Source: Argyresthia goedartella
Taxonomy: Eukaryota > Arthropoda > Insecta > Lepidoptera > Argyresthiidae
Assembly: GCA_949825045.1 (NCBI GenBank)
Contig: OX463829.1
Span: forward strand, 16,152,715-16,216,714
DNA: 64,000 nt
Reading direction: 5' to 3'
The notes below the pieces were generated by a model, which saw only the letters and a list, made by a program, of their open reading frames with translations, was not told the origin of the DNA and made no database searches. Positions 33,425 to 43,734 of this stretch are shown in pieces (within the stretch, counting starts at the first letter, position 1; every line of letters starts with the position of its first letter). The translations under genes were made by a program, and so were the position numbers.

Positions 33425-33605
33425 TTATTTATTATAAGCTTTTATTTAGCTGTCTGTCTGTCTGTACTGTAATCAAATCTTGCAAGTTAAATTTGATCCA
33501 CTTCCCGGTTTCCGATTGAGCTGAAATTTTGCATGCATGTATAAATCGGATGACAATGCAATATTATTATGACATAGAGCTGATCTGATGATGGAGCTGG
33601 AAGGT
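33425..33605 (+). repeat. Second copy of the dispersed repeat at 32440
   Basis: Shares the order of modules from AAGCTTTTATTTAG to GATGATGGAGCTGGAAGGTGG with 32440-32630 and then diverges. It lacks the tandem 3' units. Confidence 0.65.
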
Positions 33606-33847
33606 GGTGGAAATTGCGAGTAGTATGGCCACTTTTTACCATCCACAAGTGGGATGGTAGTGTTCTCAATCATATACAAAAGAATTTCTAGAAGACGAGG
33701 GAAAGAAGACACATTGCAGCAAAACACGCTCTTTTTTAGCCAAAACTGATTCAAACTAATTAATTAATGAACAAATTAAGACGATTTCGGTTGGAATAGG
33801 CCGGGGCGGAACTTTCGTTTGTAAAATAAAAACATAATACATAGTAG

Positions 33848-34516
33848 TTTATATACACACGTATCATAAACCCTCTTTACTGCGCACGTTACGATCAGCA
33901 TAATGTTAAAATACTTGGTAAAAACTCATTTCTTATCTGAAAAATTACACATTATGACCATAATGTGTAATTTTTCTACATATTATGACATTCAAATTTC
34001 GAACGCCGACGCCCGACTGCGTGCCGCCCCTCCTTTGTTTGTGATGTACCAACTTCAACTACTGAACATGCTAAACAAGTGCAAAGGAATTATCAATGCC
34101 ACATTATCAATGAACATGCGGTTCCTGAACACATTAAAGAGAGCTTATGATATGTGTCTAGATAAACTAGTATATAATTGTACATAATTAGGCATTATGT
34201 AGCAGTCACATAATAGTAGTTTATGTGACTGCTACATAATGGAGGGCATTAATAATCAAGAGTGAGTTTATGACCGGCATTGTGGCATTGATCATTGCTC
34301 TGTAGTTGTTTAGCTTGTTCAGTAGTACCAACTTCACAGACAAACTAGGGGCGGCACGAAGGTGGGCGTCGGCATTCAAAATTTGTATGTCATAATTTGA
34401 CAAATTTTGGTACATTATGGTCATGATGTATCGATATTCAGATAAGAAATGAGAATTTACCAGAACGTGCGGTTTTTGGACGCAGTAAACAGGGTTTATG
34501 ATACGTGTGTAGATAA
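33848..34516. mobile_element. Foldback (inverted-repeat) element, complete copy
   Basis: The left arm begins TTTATATACACACGTATCAT and the right arm ends with its inverted counterpart (ATGATACGTGTGTAGATAA, 34516). Similarity between the arms extends over more than 100 bp (ATAAACCCTCTTTACTGCG, GGTAAAAACTCATTTCTTATC). Internal perfect palindromes lie at about 33945-33975 and 34190-34240, the latter with 21-bp arms (CATTATGTAGCAGTCACATAA). No transposase is encoded. Mobilisation would need a source in trans. Confidence 0.75.
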
Positions 34517-34803
34517 TAATCATAATATATAAAATTAAAAGCCCTGACTTATTGACTGATTGAGGATAACGGAGAAGGGAGGATGGGGGGGAGGGTATTG
34601 TTTGCATGGACTGGCTATTTTTACATGAGATTGCGCGAGCGAAGCCGCGGGCTTCTGCTAGTCGTATTTTTACGATTATGTATGAGTATATTGTATCGCA
34701 GGCAAATTTTGCAATTGCTTTTGGTTTGTTAAAAATTGGTCATATTTATGATAGGTCCTTAATGATTTTCTTAAAATAAGGGCTCTAACTACGACCCTTG
34801 ACA

Positions 34804-35030
34804 CGACGAAGCCAAGGGTCCCGGGTTCGAGTCCCGGTGGGGGCAAGTATTTGTTTGATGAGAACGGATGTTTGTGCCCTGGTCATGGTTGTTTATCTAT
34901 CTAAGTATAATATTTATCTATATTAGTATGTGTATCGTTATCTAGTACCCAAGATACAGGGAATCCTAGTTTGGGGCTGGATCAATGTGTGTAAATAGTG
35001 TCCAAGATATTATTATTATTATTATAACTA
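34804..35030 (+). mobile_element. tRNA-derived SINE, family A, 5'-truncated
   Basis: Begins inside the tRNA-like head (CGAAGCCAAGGGTCCCGGG), keeps the B box and the whole body with its core, and ends in (ATT)n. The missing A box means it cannot be transcribed from its own promoter. Confidence 0.82.
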
Positions 35031-37904
35031 GCTCTCCTGCAATACTCCAAAAGCCGCATAGACATACGAGTTAGACTGTAATATTGTGAAGTCGGTATAA
35101 AATACAATAGGTTGTATTAAAATACAACCTATTGACTTTTCACGAAAATAGTTATAGGCTATTTGACTCACTCTCATGATCTGTATAGATCCTCTTTACT
35201 AACCCGTCTCCTACTTCGAGGAGTCCAAACTTGGTATGTTTTAAAAATATTTCTTGGATTTTTAAAAAACAGGCGGCCGAAAGGTAATAATGTAGTAAAT
35301 TTTTAGAACTGGCTCAGGAAGACCTTTAATTTGATACCACACACGATAGTTTTCAGAAAAACAAAAAAAAACCATACAAAAAATTAATGGCGTCATAACT
35401 CTCCCCTCAAGGAGAAAATGTAGAAAAGCTCTCGACAAAAAATATATTTTAATTCAAGGAACACGTGTGCCAAGTTTTGTGAGGATCGCTTGAAAACTGT
35501 GGCCCCTAGACCGGAACTGACAGACACACATAGAGACAGACGAAAGCAAAATCGGCCTCCTATCTTGTCGAAATGGAGCCCTTCGCTCGCTCGGTCAATA
35601 ACAAAACAAAAAAAACCGAACTTGGTCTCGCTACCAGTCCCTACAGATCGCGGATCCAACGTCAAACCAATTGTGCCACCGCACCGATGCCGGTAAGAGC
35701 TACCGCGAAATTTTCTATGATATTAGTTCGCAGGCATTGTAAAAAGTCTCTTGTATGGAGAACAATCTAAATTCTAGCTATTTTACAACTAAGTTTGTCA
35801 ACTACAGTTTATAATCGTACTTCCCATACTACTCTTATAAAAAATATTAAAAGTCCTATCTAAAACCAATCAGACTTATGTATTTGTTGATATTGAGAGG
35901 TATTGAGCACTTGAGCCGAACAGATAACATAATATTTCCTTATTTTCGTTAAAAAATGACTTACATGGGTAGGTACTAGAACCTTTGGTTTTATTAAACA
36001 CACGTTTACCAAAATACATTTCAGTTAGAATTGGAATTATTTACCATTGAAATGACGCTATGAAATCGGAAAAGGATTTAGGAAACACTTAACTGTCCAA
36101 CTTAATCTATTAACCAACTATAAGCAGAATGGCTCACAGTCCAAAATGCAAATTAAATTACAAACAAAATTGGCTCGTTTTCCTTTTGGATCACACTATA
36201 AAATTCACCAAAACAGTAGATAATGAGGTCATTAACCATTGAAAAGTAGTTCTTAAATAATTATTAAGTATCGAGTGGTCAATAAATATAACCTAAGCCA
36301 CATTTGATTATGAAGCACATTTATTTTTTTCTTTATGCTGTCTTGTCACATACTGGCACACAACAGAAGATCACTGAAAACACATTTAATTTTTTTTTTG
36401 TTCAGCAAAAGGGCCCAGGCGTTATGCCGGCAGCCTAGATGTTATTTACTACTTACTAAATTATACACAGAAGGCCACACAGCTGACTAAATACTCAAAG
36501 TGACATGGTTCCAATGAAATGGAATGTTGTACGAAATCTTACAAACACACCGAAGGGGAAAGAGGAAAGCAGATCGAGAGAAAAGGTTGAAGGCTTCTGT
36601 CAAAGAAATCAAGGTTTCCACGCATGCGTGGAAAGCTAGACAATGGAATTTCATATGCTTCATGACAGGTGTACTCTATGTGAATTACAATAAGGTAGAA
36701 AGTTGTGAATCTTATTTTGGCATGCGCAGTGTGTTTGGTGAAAATTTTCAGTACGCCATTATGGGGAACTCCAAACCTTGACAGACTTGTGATATTGATT
36801 TAAACTTACGTCAGTTTTAAGTTTTATGTGGTAAAAGGTAAAACATTAACATGGAATAAGATTATTAAATTAAATTAGCAATTAAATAAGAATAACGTAT
36901 GTTCTCACGTTAATGCCATTCAGTAATGCTTCTAAATGATATTGCAAAATTTGTGTCATGAAGATGATGATGATGATGATGTAATTGTTGACATCATTAA
37001 TATTCAAGATCGTTTAAGCAGAGGTATTTGCGACCTTGTACGTCTTTTATTACCTTTAGCAGATTGTATGCATCCATAAACAAGATAAATTAAATACCGC
37101 ATACTTGTTCTGACAATGAAGATTTCCCGACTCAATGTGGATGTGGAACTATGGGTACCTATAGCCTAATAGGCCAAGGTTGAATCTGTGGATAAGACTT
37201 TTATGACTTTTTTGAATGCTTTATATAACTCCCATGAAAACAAAAGATTGTAACAGGAATTGTGACGACGGTCGGTGGATCAACGGAGAGTAACCTTTGG
37301 CAAAAAAAAAAAATGTCAATACAAAATGGCCGGCTCCCAGGAGCAAGAGAAACAAATCGCGACAGATTTTCGTAACTCCGTAAATCTTGTCTTTTCATCT
37401 TTACTCATGGATAACTTCATTTTACAGGTATACTATGGTCTCTATAAATGTTATTGATGCAAGTTTCGCAAAGATTATTCTTATTTGAAGCTGAATGTTA
37501 TACGGCGGAATAGTAGCAAAAAGGCTTATTTTATTTGAATAGGAAACAATCTCTATCTAAACATGATATATGATGTGTGCTTGACGTTTTACCACTCAGT
37601 ATGTATCAATAATCTTCATGTCAATTAGATCCGAGTTTACACCGAAGTTGTGACGTCATAGGAAAAATATTTTCACAGCCATACTTGTTTGTAAGCAACA
37701 AGTAGCGAATGAAGAATCACTTTGGGACTTGTTGTTAGAATAATAAAATGTCATCAAATTAAATACGTTATATCAGCATATTTTAGGAAATACTACCGGT
37801 GTATCTATTTTAAATTAACTGTGTCTATATTTATTTGCACTTTGGTGTTGCAGTATTGACTTTATAGCCTCTGTGTACTCTACGTAACAAATACTTCTTT
37901 AACT
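35031..37904. other. AT-rich region without supported gene
   Basis: Relics of the GTTCCGTACC-type repeat occur near 35390-35700, including a tRNA-like ACCAATTGTGCCACCGCAC on the minus sense. A (GAT)n microsatellite is at 36963-36981. The plus-strand open frame 36524-36781 is Lys-rich at its start but has no recognisable motif or splice context. Confidence 0.4.
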
Positions 37905-38020
37905 CCCGACGAAAAAAGAGGGGTGTTGTCAGTTTGAAGCGTCTATCTGTCTGTCTGTCCGTGGCCCTCTAGCGGTCAAACGGGTAGACGAATTTTAATG
38001 CGGTTTTCTGTAAACGGTAG
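37905..38020 (+). repeat. Dispersed repeat, copy 2
   Basis: Matches 136-260 in module order (CGACGAAAAAAGAGGGGTGTT, GAAGCGT, CTGTCTGTCTGT, CGGGTAGACGAATT, GCGGTTTTCTG). Confidence 0.6.
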
Positions 38021-38226
38021 TGGACTTTCCTGCATTCGCAAAAAAGTCAGCCAAATTTTAGCCTCAAGTTTTCATAGTGTCAGGAGTATTTTAGGCTAGC
38101 CTTTAAAAAGACGGCGGTACCAGATGCTTTTGCGATTTTTTAATGCTTTATTAACCGTCGGAAATAATTATTAATTAGTTTTCTAGTTTCATTTAAAAAA
38201 AAATGGCATTTCAAGCATTTGGGACC

Positions 38227-38303
38227 GTGGGGATGTGGGAGTATTAGGGTGGGGAAACGAAGAATTTAGCCGCAACCTCGCCCTAATACTCCCACATCCC
38301 CAC
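38227..38303. repeat. Perfect 23-bp inverted repeat with 31-nt loop
   Basis: Arms 38227-38249 and 38281-38303 are exact complements (GTGGGGATGTGGGAGTATTA... and its reverse). The size would suit a small hairpin RNA, but no promoter or conservation evidence is available here. Imperfect repeats of TTGACCTT...CAGAAAATTCTCAG follow at about 38320 and 38405, suggesting repeat-derived sequence. Confidence 0.7.
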
Positions 38304-38723
38304 CTTGACCTTGAACTTGACCTTTTGCAGAAAATTCTCAGTTTTACCATTTTTTAAAGCTTGATATAGTCCGAAGTTTATTGAACTCGAGGTCATGTAT
38401 CTTGACCTTTCGTGCATATTTAGCAGAAAATTCTCAGTTTTGCCGTTTTTTGACTCTGATGTCGTTCACAGTTCATTGCCTTGTGGATTGTAAGCGATAT
38501 GAAAATGATTGGAAACTACTTGATTTCCCATCTGGATGTAAGGCTAATATGGTAGTCATACAATTAAAACGAATTTACTGCCTGTGACCCCAAAAACTTA
38601 AATTATCTTTAAGCAAACACCATAAACTCGTGATCCAAAATCAGAATCTATGAATACAATCAGCATTATGAGGGTCAATAATTCCTCGCGAGTTTTAACA
38701 GACCTAACCATTCTCACTTCCAG

Positions 38724-39686
38724 GCTGGAGATAACATCATGCAGGTGAGATTTAATCTCCCCGGGAATACCGGGACCAATGTGAGGCAGGTGGTTAGCCT
38801 ACAAGACCTGGCGCTGTACAGCAGCGTGCGCCAGTGGTGGAAGAGTGAGAACCCGGCACGCCACCTCACTGTGGAGCTAGTAAACGTCATGCGCACACTC
38901 AAGAAGGTCGACCTGATCCCTCGCCCCGGAACCGCTCACCCCGCCGACGACCTACAACACGCCCTAGAAGCCCTCCATCTCAGGCAAGACGCTGTCTGCC
39001 TCAAAAACCTGCAAGCAGACCTCATTGATGCACAAAAGAGGCTGGAAACTGCGCCCGCTTCTCTACCAGAACTGGCCAAAGCCATACCCAAGCAACTTCC
39101 TCTTCAGATGCGAAACGCCTGGAACAAAGCGGCTCTGACCGTCCTAAACAGTTTAGTGAACTGGCTGCTCCAACTCTGCCAGGTGTACTTCTTCAATGAC
39201 GTGTCTGTCCGTTACGCAAGGTTCTTCTTGTCTCGCGTAGTGGTTAAATCAACAGGCGTGATAGACCACGCCCGTACTGTCCTGACAGTGTTGGAGGACT
39301 CGATGTTCCATCCCGGGATGAATCCGTGCATGTTCAGTGTTTGCCACATCGGGATACGCCATATAGATCTTGTGGCCGTATCCAAACGGGTGATAAGGAA
39401 GCTGGCGAACGGTGCCGCTGTTCCCCAACTAGCCAGGACTCCGACTGAGCCAAAGGACGTAATCCAACAGGTCAATATACATATTTCACTGAACCAGCGC
39501 ATGCAGTCGTTTGCCAGGAGCGTTGACACCGACCTGACTGCTGATATGCAGTATGTGGCTTCAACAGAGTTACGAAATGTGTGGCAAGGCATGGTCGTTG
39601 TCTGCGCTAGTTTAGGCCAGCAGAATCCGCAGAGCCCACAAAACCCGCAGAACCCGCACAATTCTAGGAATATGCCGCGTGAGTAG
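38724..39686 (+). CDS. Host gene exon, product not recognised
   Basis: After a good acceptor (CATTCTCACTTCCAG, ending at 38723) an open frame of 320 codons runs to TAG at 39684. An internal ATG lies at 38739. Third positions are GC-rich and the frame is far longer than chance, unlike the flanks. The protein is mostly helical: QWWKSENPARHLTVEL near the start, a Leu-rich centre with paired tryptophan segments (VNWLLQLCQVYFF), a Cys-containing segment, and a Pro/Asn/Gln-rich tail with three QNP repeats. I know no family for it. The tail end CCGC/GTGAGT is also a perfect splice donor, so the stop may lie in an intron. It could be a 3' terminal exon or an internal one. Confidence 0.7.
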   Translation, partial: AGDNIMQVRFNLPGNTGTNVRQVVSLQDLALYSSVRQWWKSENPARHLTVELVNVMRTLKKVDLIPRPGTAHPADDLQHALEALHLRQDAVCLKNLQADLIDAQKRLETAPASLPELAKAIPKQLPLQMRNAWNKAALTVLNSLVNWLLQLCQVYFFNDVSVRYARFFLSRVVVKSTGVIDHARTVLTVLEDSMFHPGMNPCMFSVCHIGIRHIDLVAVSKRVIRKLANGAAVPQLARTPTEPKDVIQQVNIHISLNQRMQSFARSVDTDLTADMQYVASTELRNVWQGMVVVCASLGQQNPQSPQNPQNPHNSRNMPRE

Positions 39687-39799
39687 ACGTGACTGGATTT
39701 TAGTGCAGAGGGGCAGCCAAGGCTTGTCTCTCGATGATGTTTTGAGGCCTGCAAAACCACATTACTCGTAGTTAATATTGTTAAGAAAATGGTAAGGGC

Positions 39800-39843
39800 T
39801 GGATTGGCCCGAATGCTGTGCCAATGCCGAAAGGGCCAATCCA
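39800..39843. repeat. 11-bp hairpin just downstream of the unrecognised exon
   Basis: TGGATTGGCCC at 39800-39810 and its complement at 39833-39843 enclose 22 nt. If the exon is terminal, this lies in the 3' UTR. Confidence 0.5.
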
Positions 39844-40195
39844 AACCAGAGGGATTTACGATGTGATGTAAATGTGATACGACTTATTTATTTGTAAACA
39901 TGCCATGTTGAAATGATTGGTAGGTAAGATGTCAAACTGTATGTGATATTATAACTGACAAAGCTGAGGCTGCCCACTTTACATGGTTGTGTCAGCAAGG
40001 CCAGTCTTCTGACTTGAGCTCGTTCGGCATCGGCAGCTAGTGCCAAGCTAAATGTTGTTCCACTGTGATGTGAAAACAGTTTATTATTGCTGCTGTGAAA
40101 TCCAATCTATGTTGCACTGTTTAGTATTACTGTTTCATCCATCTTAGTTTTCGCTAGTGTTTGAGGCATCGCGATTTTGAAACTCATGCCATGGT

Positions 40196-40201
40196 AATAA
40201 A
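40196..40201 (+). terminator. Possible poly(A) signal
   Basis: AATAAA lies about 510 nt past the stop at 39686 on the same strand. It is the first canonical hexamer downstream. Its use depends on the exon being terminal. Confidence 0.3.
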
Positions 40202-40929
40202 ACTCAAAACAAAAAACGGGAAAATGGCATCTTAGGGCGATAAGTAAAAATATATATAAAAAATAGGAATGTAAACGAAAGTGACAGCGTTAATTACTTC
40301 TAAATAAGAAAGAAAAGAGACCGCAAACAATGCGCTCGACTCAAACTAAAATAACGTAGCGTCAAACCACACAAAAATTGTTTAAAAATAAACTACGGTA
40401 TTTTGTCAAAAACATTTTCAAGGAGAGTTTACGAACACATAATATACACACTTTGAATGCAATTACGCAATGAAATTTGTTAGGATTTCAGAATTACAGG
40501 AAAAAATAAAACCATTTAGAGGTATTTCTAACGAGGAAATTTCATCCCATCGCGTTATCCTTCCGTGAGAATCTTAATTAAAATTCTCAATAAACGTTAA
40601 CCCGAAAATCAAATCTGTAGATGACTTATAGTGGAGTAAATTGATTCGAAAAAAATAAACATTTTTTTTCTATCACCTTAAGATGCCCGTGGACACAGGC
40701 ATTTATTACAAATCAATATACATATTATGTTAAAAGTATTAAGCTGAACTTCATTCTTTAAACTCACTGTCAATGTTTAATTTAAGTACACAATATTCTC
40801 TCTACCACGTATGGTAAATAATATATTAATTTAACTTCTAGTATATAAGGGCTTAAAGCTACAACGAGTACAAGGTACAAGTTTAATGCATTTAGTAGAG
40901 AAACTACTTGTGTACATTTTGCGTATGGA
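40202..40929. other. AT-rich sequence without gene
   Basis: Nothing recognised. Further AATAAA-type hexamers occur near 40508 and 40590. Confidence 0.35.
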
Positions 40930-41085
40930 GATTTCAAAAACGGAATGACAGGCGTGCTAGCCCATCGCCGCGGCTATGGAGGATTCATCACGATGTTTCC
41001 ATCACCGTTAGAGGTTCGTATAATGTACTTATGATAAATTATTTATCTCATTGGCTCATGGTCAGGCTTTCTTGTACAATATAAC
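40930..41085 (-). mobile_element. SINE family C, inverted partial copy
   Basis: Reads as the complement of the body of 27340-27605: GACAGGCGTGCTAGCCCATCG, CATCACGATGTTTCCATC and ATAATGTACTTATGATAAAT. The tRNA-like head is not preserved. Confidence 0.6.
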
Positions 41086-41918
41086 ACACACAAATGCTCA
41101 TACCATACGACATTAATTGAACGCAAACCAATAGTCTTAAATACAAATCTCATAATTATCACTAGGATTCAGATGGCAGCACCCTCGACCTACAAAAATG
41201 GACCTGGTGGTCCCGTTTTGCACTGAATCACTTTTGTTGTTGTTTCGCCATACAATTACCTTATTGTCGCAACGTATGTAAAGATGATTATCACATGTTG
41301 CCATCATGCGACAAGTCACGGTGGATAGCCACCCATGGCGTGCGATGGGTTAAGAGCTCGGAACTTTAAAAATGTAGAGTTTTGTTAGCGTTTGATATTT
41401 TGAATACATAGGCTAAAAATAGTCTTTAAAAAAAAATACAGAGGGGTCAATGTTAGTAAAATGTTGAAGTTAAGAAGGGTATCTATATATATTTATCCTG
41501 CAGGATGGAAGGTTAATCCATTATAAAATTTAGAGGGTAATATAGCTATTGTAATGAAGGAAGTTAAAGTTTACAGTTTATACATAGGAAACATTTTAAG
41601 ACGGTTTAGGTCAAAGTATTTATTTCAAACTTTTTATTGCACAACACTATTGTAAATCAGACGAATACAAATGGAAAATACATGTACAAAGGTGAGCGTA
41701 TTTTTGTACGACGATACCGTACCGTACGTACATTGTTTTTGATAAGTGTTGGCTTAACATAAACACTATTTGTTTATGGTTGTCTTTTAGTTTAAGGTAC
41801 CAATATTTAAAATAATCGGTCAAGTGCGGGTCGGACTCGCACACGAAGGGTTCCGTACCTTCGTACAAGAGAACTTAACCACTAATAATAAAAAATAAAA
41901 AAAGATAATAATATTATT

Positions 41919-41981
41919 TCCGAACGTGGACTCGAACCCCTTTGCGAAACCGATATTACACCAATTGCGCCACCACAACCA
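41919..41981 (-). mobile_element. tRNA-like SINE head
   Basis: The minus strand carries GTGGCGCAATTGGTG (A-box-like) and GGGGTTCGAGTCC (B box) at tRNA spacing. GGTTCCGTACC-type repeat sequence lies on either side, at about 41850 and 42275. No cloverleaf fold with full stems is evident, so this is not a tRNA gene. Confidence 0.5.
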
Positions 41982-42479
41982 TGTGGTAAATCGCGATATG
42001 TACGATCATATTTGAATCATGATGGTTTTTTATATCGATGGGGGCGTTAAACAAGTCTCTTCTATGAGGAACCCCTTTTCATTTAATAAATCTCGTGTGG
42101 TTCATTCATTATATACTGCTGAAGCGGCAACAGAAATACAAAATCTGTGAATATATCAAGTTTCTTTACCAATTACGGTTCATGAGATACAACTCGCTGA
42201 CGGACGGACGGACAGACAGACAGTCTTACAGCGGAGGCTTAGTCATAGGGTCCCATTTGTCAACGTTCGGGTACGGAACCCTAAAAAATGTCTATGTTTT
42301 AGAATAACTAACTGTGAACTTGATAAGTAGTTGTGGTCTAAGCCAGATAAGGAGTCGGTTATCGAAAAGTAATAAAATAATCCTTCACTGGTAAACCTTT
42401 GTAAAAGGTAATATTATTTCCCTGCTCGGTAATGAAGTGGCTTTTACTGTTATTGGTCAACCAGACCGGGAGTAGCCCC

Positions 42480-42665
42480 CCTAGATAAGTTACTTATGAC
42501 TGGCCCGTATAAGCTGGATGACACCACGAAGAAAAAAATGTTGGATGTTTACATGTTTCTGCTGTTGCTGTTTCTAGTTCCCAAGACACAGGGTATTCTA
42601 GTGTGGGGTCAGCATCAATGTAAGTGTCTGTATGTAAATGTTATGTTATGTGATTGGACATTTGC
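42480..42665 (+). mobile_element. SINE family B, partial copy
   Basis: Keeps the 3' body: GTTTACATGTTTCTGCTG, CACAGGGTATTCTAGTGTGG, CATCAATGTAAGTGTCTGTAT. The head is degenerate. Confidence 0.65.
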
Positions 42666-43111
42666 CACGACATTTGAGCAGCAGTTTATTTGAGCAGCTG
42701 TCTGTGCATTGGGCCAAGAAACGGCAATAGATAAACGACGATAACATGGCGCCTGCAATAGGGAATCAACCTTGTGTCGTTAATCATAAGAGTGTATATG
42801 TTTTGTCATTTGCGCGCCATGTTATCGTAGTTTATCTCTAAATTAAAACATTGCAGACCTGGTGACGATCTACTATTGCGGTCCACGATTACTTGTTGTT
42901 TTAAGGTTGTCTGTTTACTGTTGTGAATCTATGTGATAATTAAATAAAACGATGATTCTGTCTATTTTGTTTCTACTTTGGCCTCTTGAGCACATACGAG
43001 TATTATTAAGTTTTTTTTGTAAGGTAGAATTGGCCTAACCTGACAAGGATTTAGTTATAGGAAAGAAGAGAGAACCCCGCCTACTGGGCCTCTAAATAGG
43101 GATCATTTGCA

Positions 43112-43211
43112 GGACGACGCTTGATAAGAACAGCGAGGAGCAATATAGCTTGTGGCTGGCGAACGCGACGCGCCGACCGACCGCACGACGCGTGAGAAAG
43201 GCGAGGGGCAA
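43112..43211 (+). repeat. 68-bp satellite, left remnant
   Basis: About one and a half units of the satellite at 46495-47711 (GCAATATAGCTTGTGGCTGG, GACGCGCCGACCGACCGCAC). It ends in AGGGGCAA (43204-43211), repeated at 46495-46502 on the far side of the LINE block: the target duplication of the minus-strand LINE. Confidence 0.88.
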
Positions 43212-43734
43212 AACTCAAACTCAAACTCAAAAGTACTTTATTACTGTAGATATTTACATATACTTAGCAAACGTCATTTTTTGCCTCTTCTCTACATTGG
43301 ACCACTGTGGGAGAAGAAGGGCGTAGAAACTCCCACAGATTGATTTTTAGATCCTTTTTAAAAATAGGTTGTGCTTAACTAATACAATTATGATTTATTT
43401 TTATTTAATAAGCTGGAATAAATAATTACACAATTATTAACAGCAACGTCTGTGTTGAGCCATATCATACAGTCCTGTCATTTAAGTAATCTTGAACATT
43501 GTAATATCCCTTTTTCGACAAAGTCGCTTTAACATGCTTTTTAAATTGCTCAAATGGCAATTTCAAAATCTCCAGAGGTATCTTATTGTAGTAGAGAATG
43601 CACTGACCCTTGAAAGAATTGCTAACCTTCGCGAGTCTAAAACGGGGCGCACATAGTCTGTGATTATTTCTTAGGTAAACATTACAGCTATCGCTAAGTT
43701 TGGAAAATGTTGTAAGGTTCTTGCCTACATACAT
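43212..43734 (-). pseudogene. LINE (minus), 3' part, split by another LINE
   Basis: Minus-strand frame with the C-terminus of a CR1-type polymerase (ISNSF-like segment VSNSFKGQCILYYNKIPLEI, KKGYYNVQDYLND then stop at 43465). The 3' tail at 43212 is (TGAGTT)n on the coding strand. The frame continues in 46185-46494: residues up to ENIMY lie there and VGKNLTTFSK lies here. It is 5'-truncated and sits inside the satellite. Confidence 0.85.

Noticed and set aside
39212..39844. Minus-strand frame of 210 codons
   Set aside because: Antisense of the GC-rich exon 38724-39686. The plus frame is longer and follows an acceptor.
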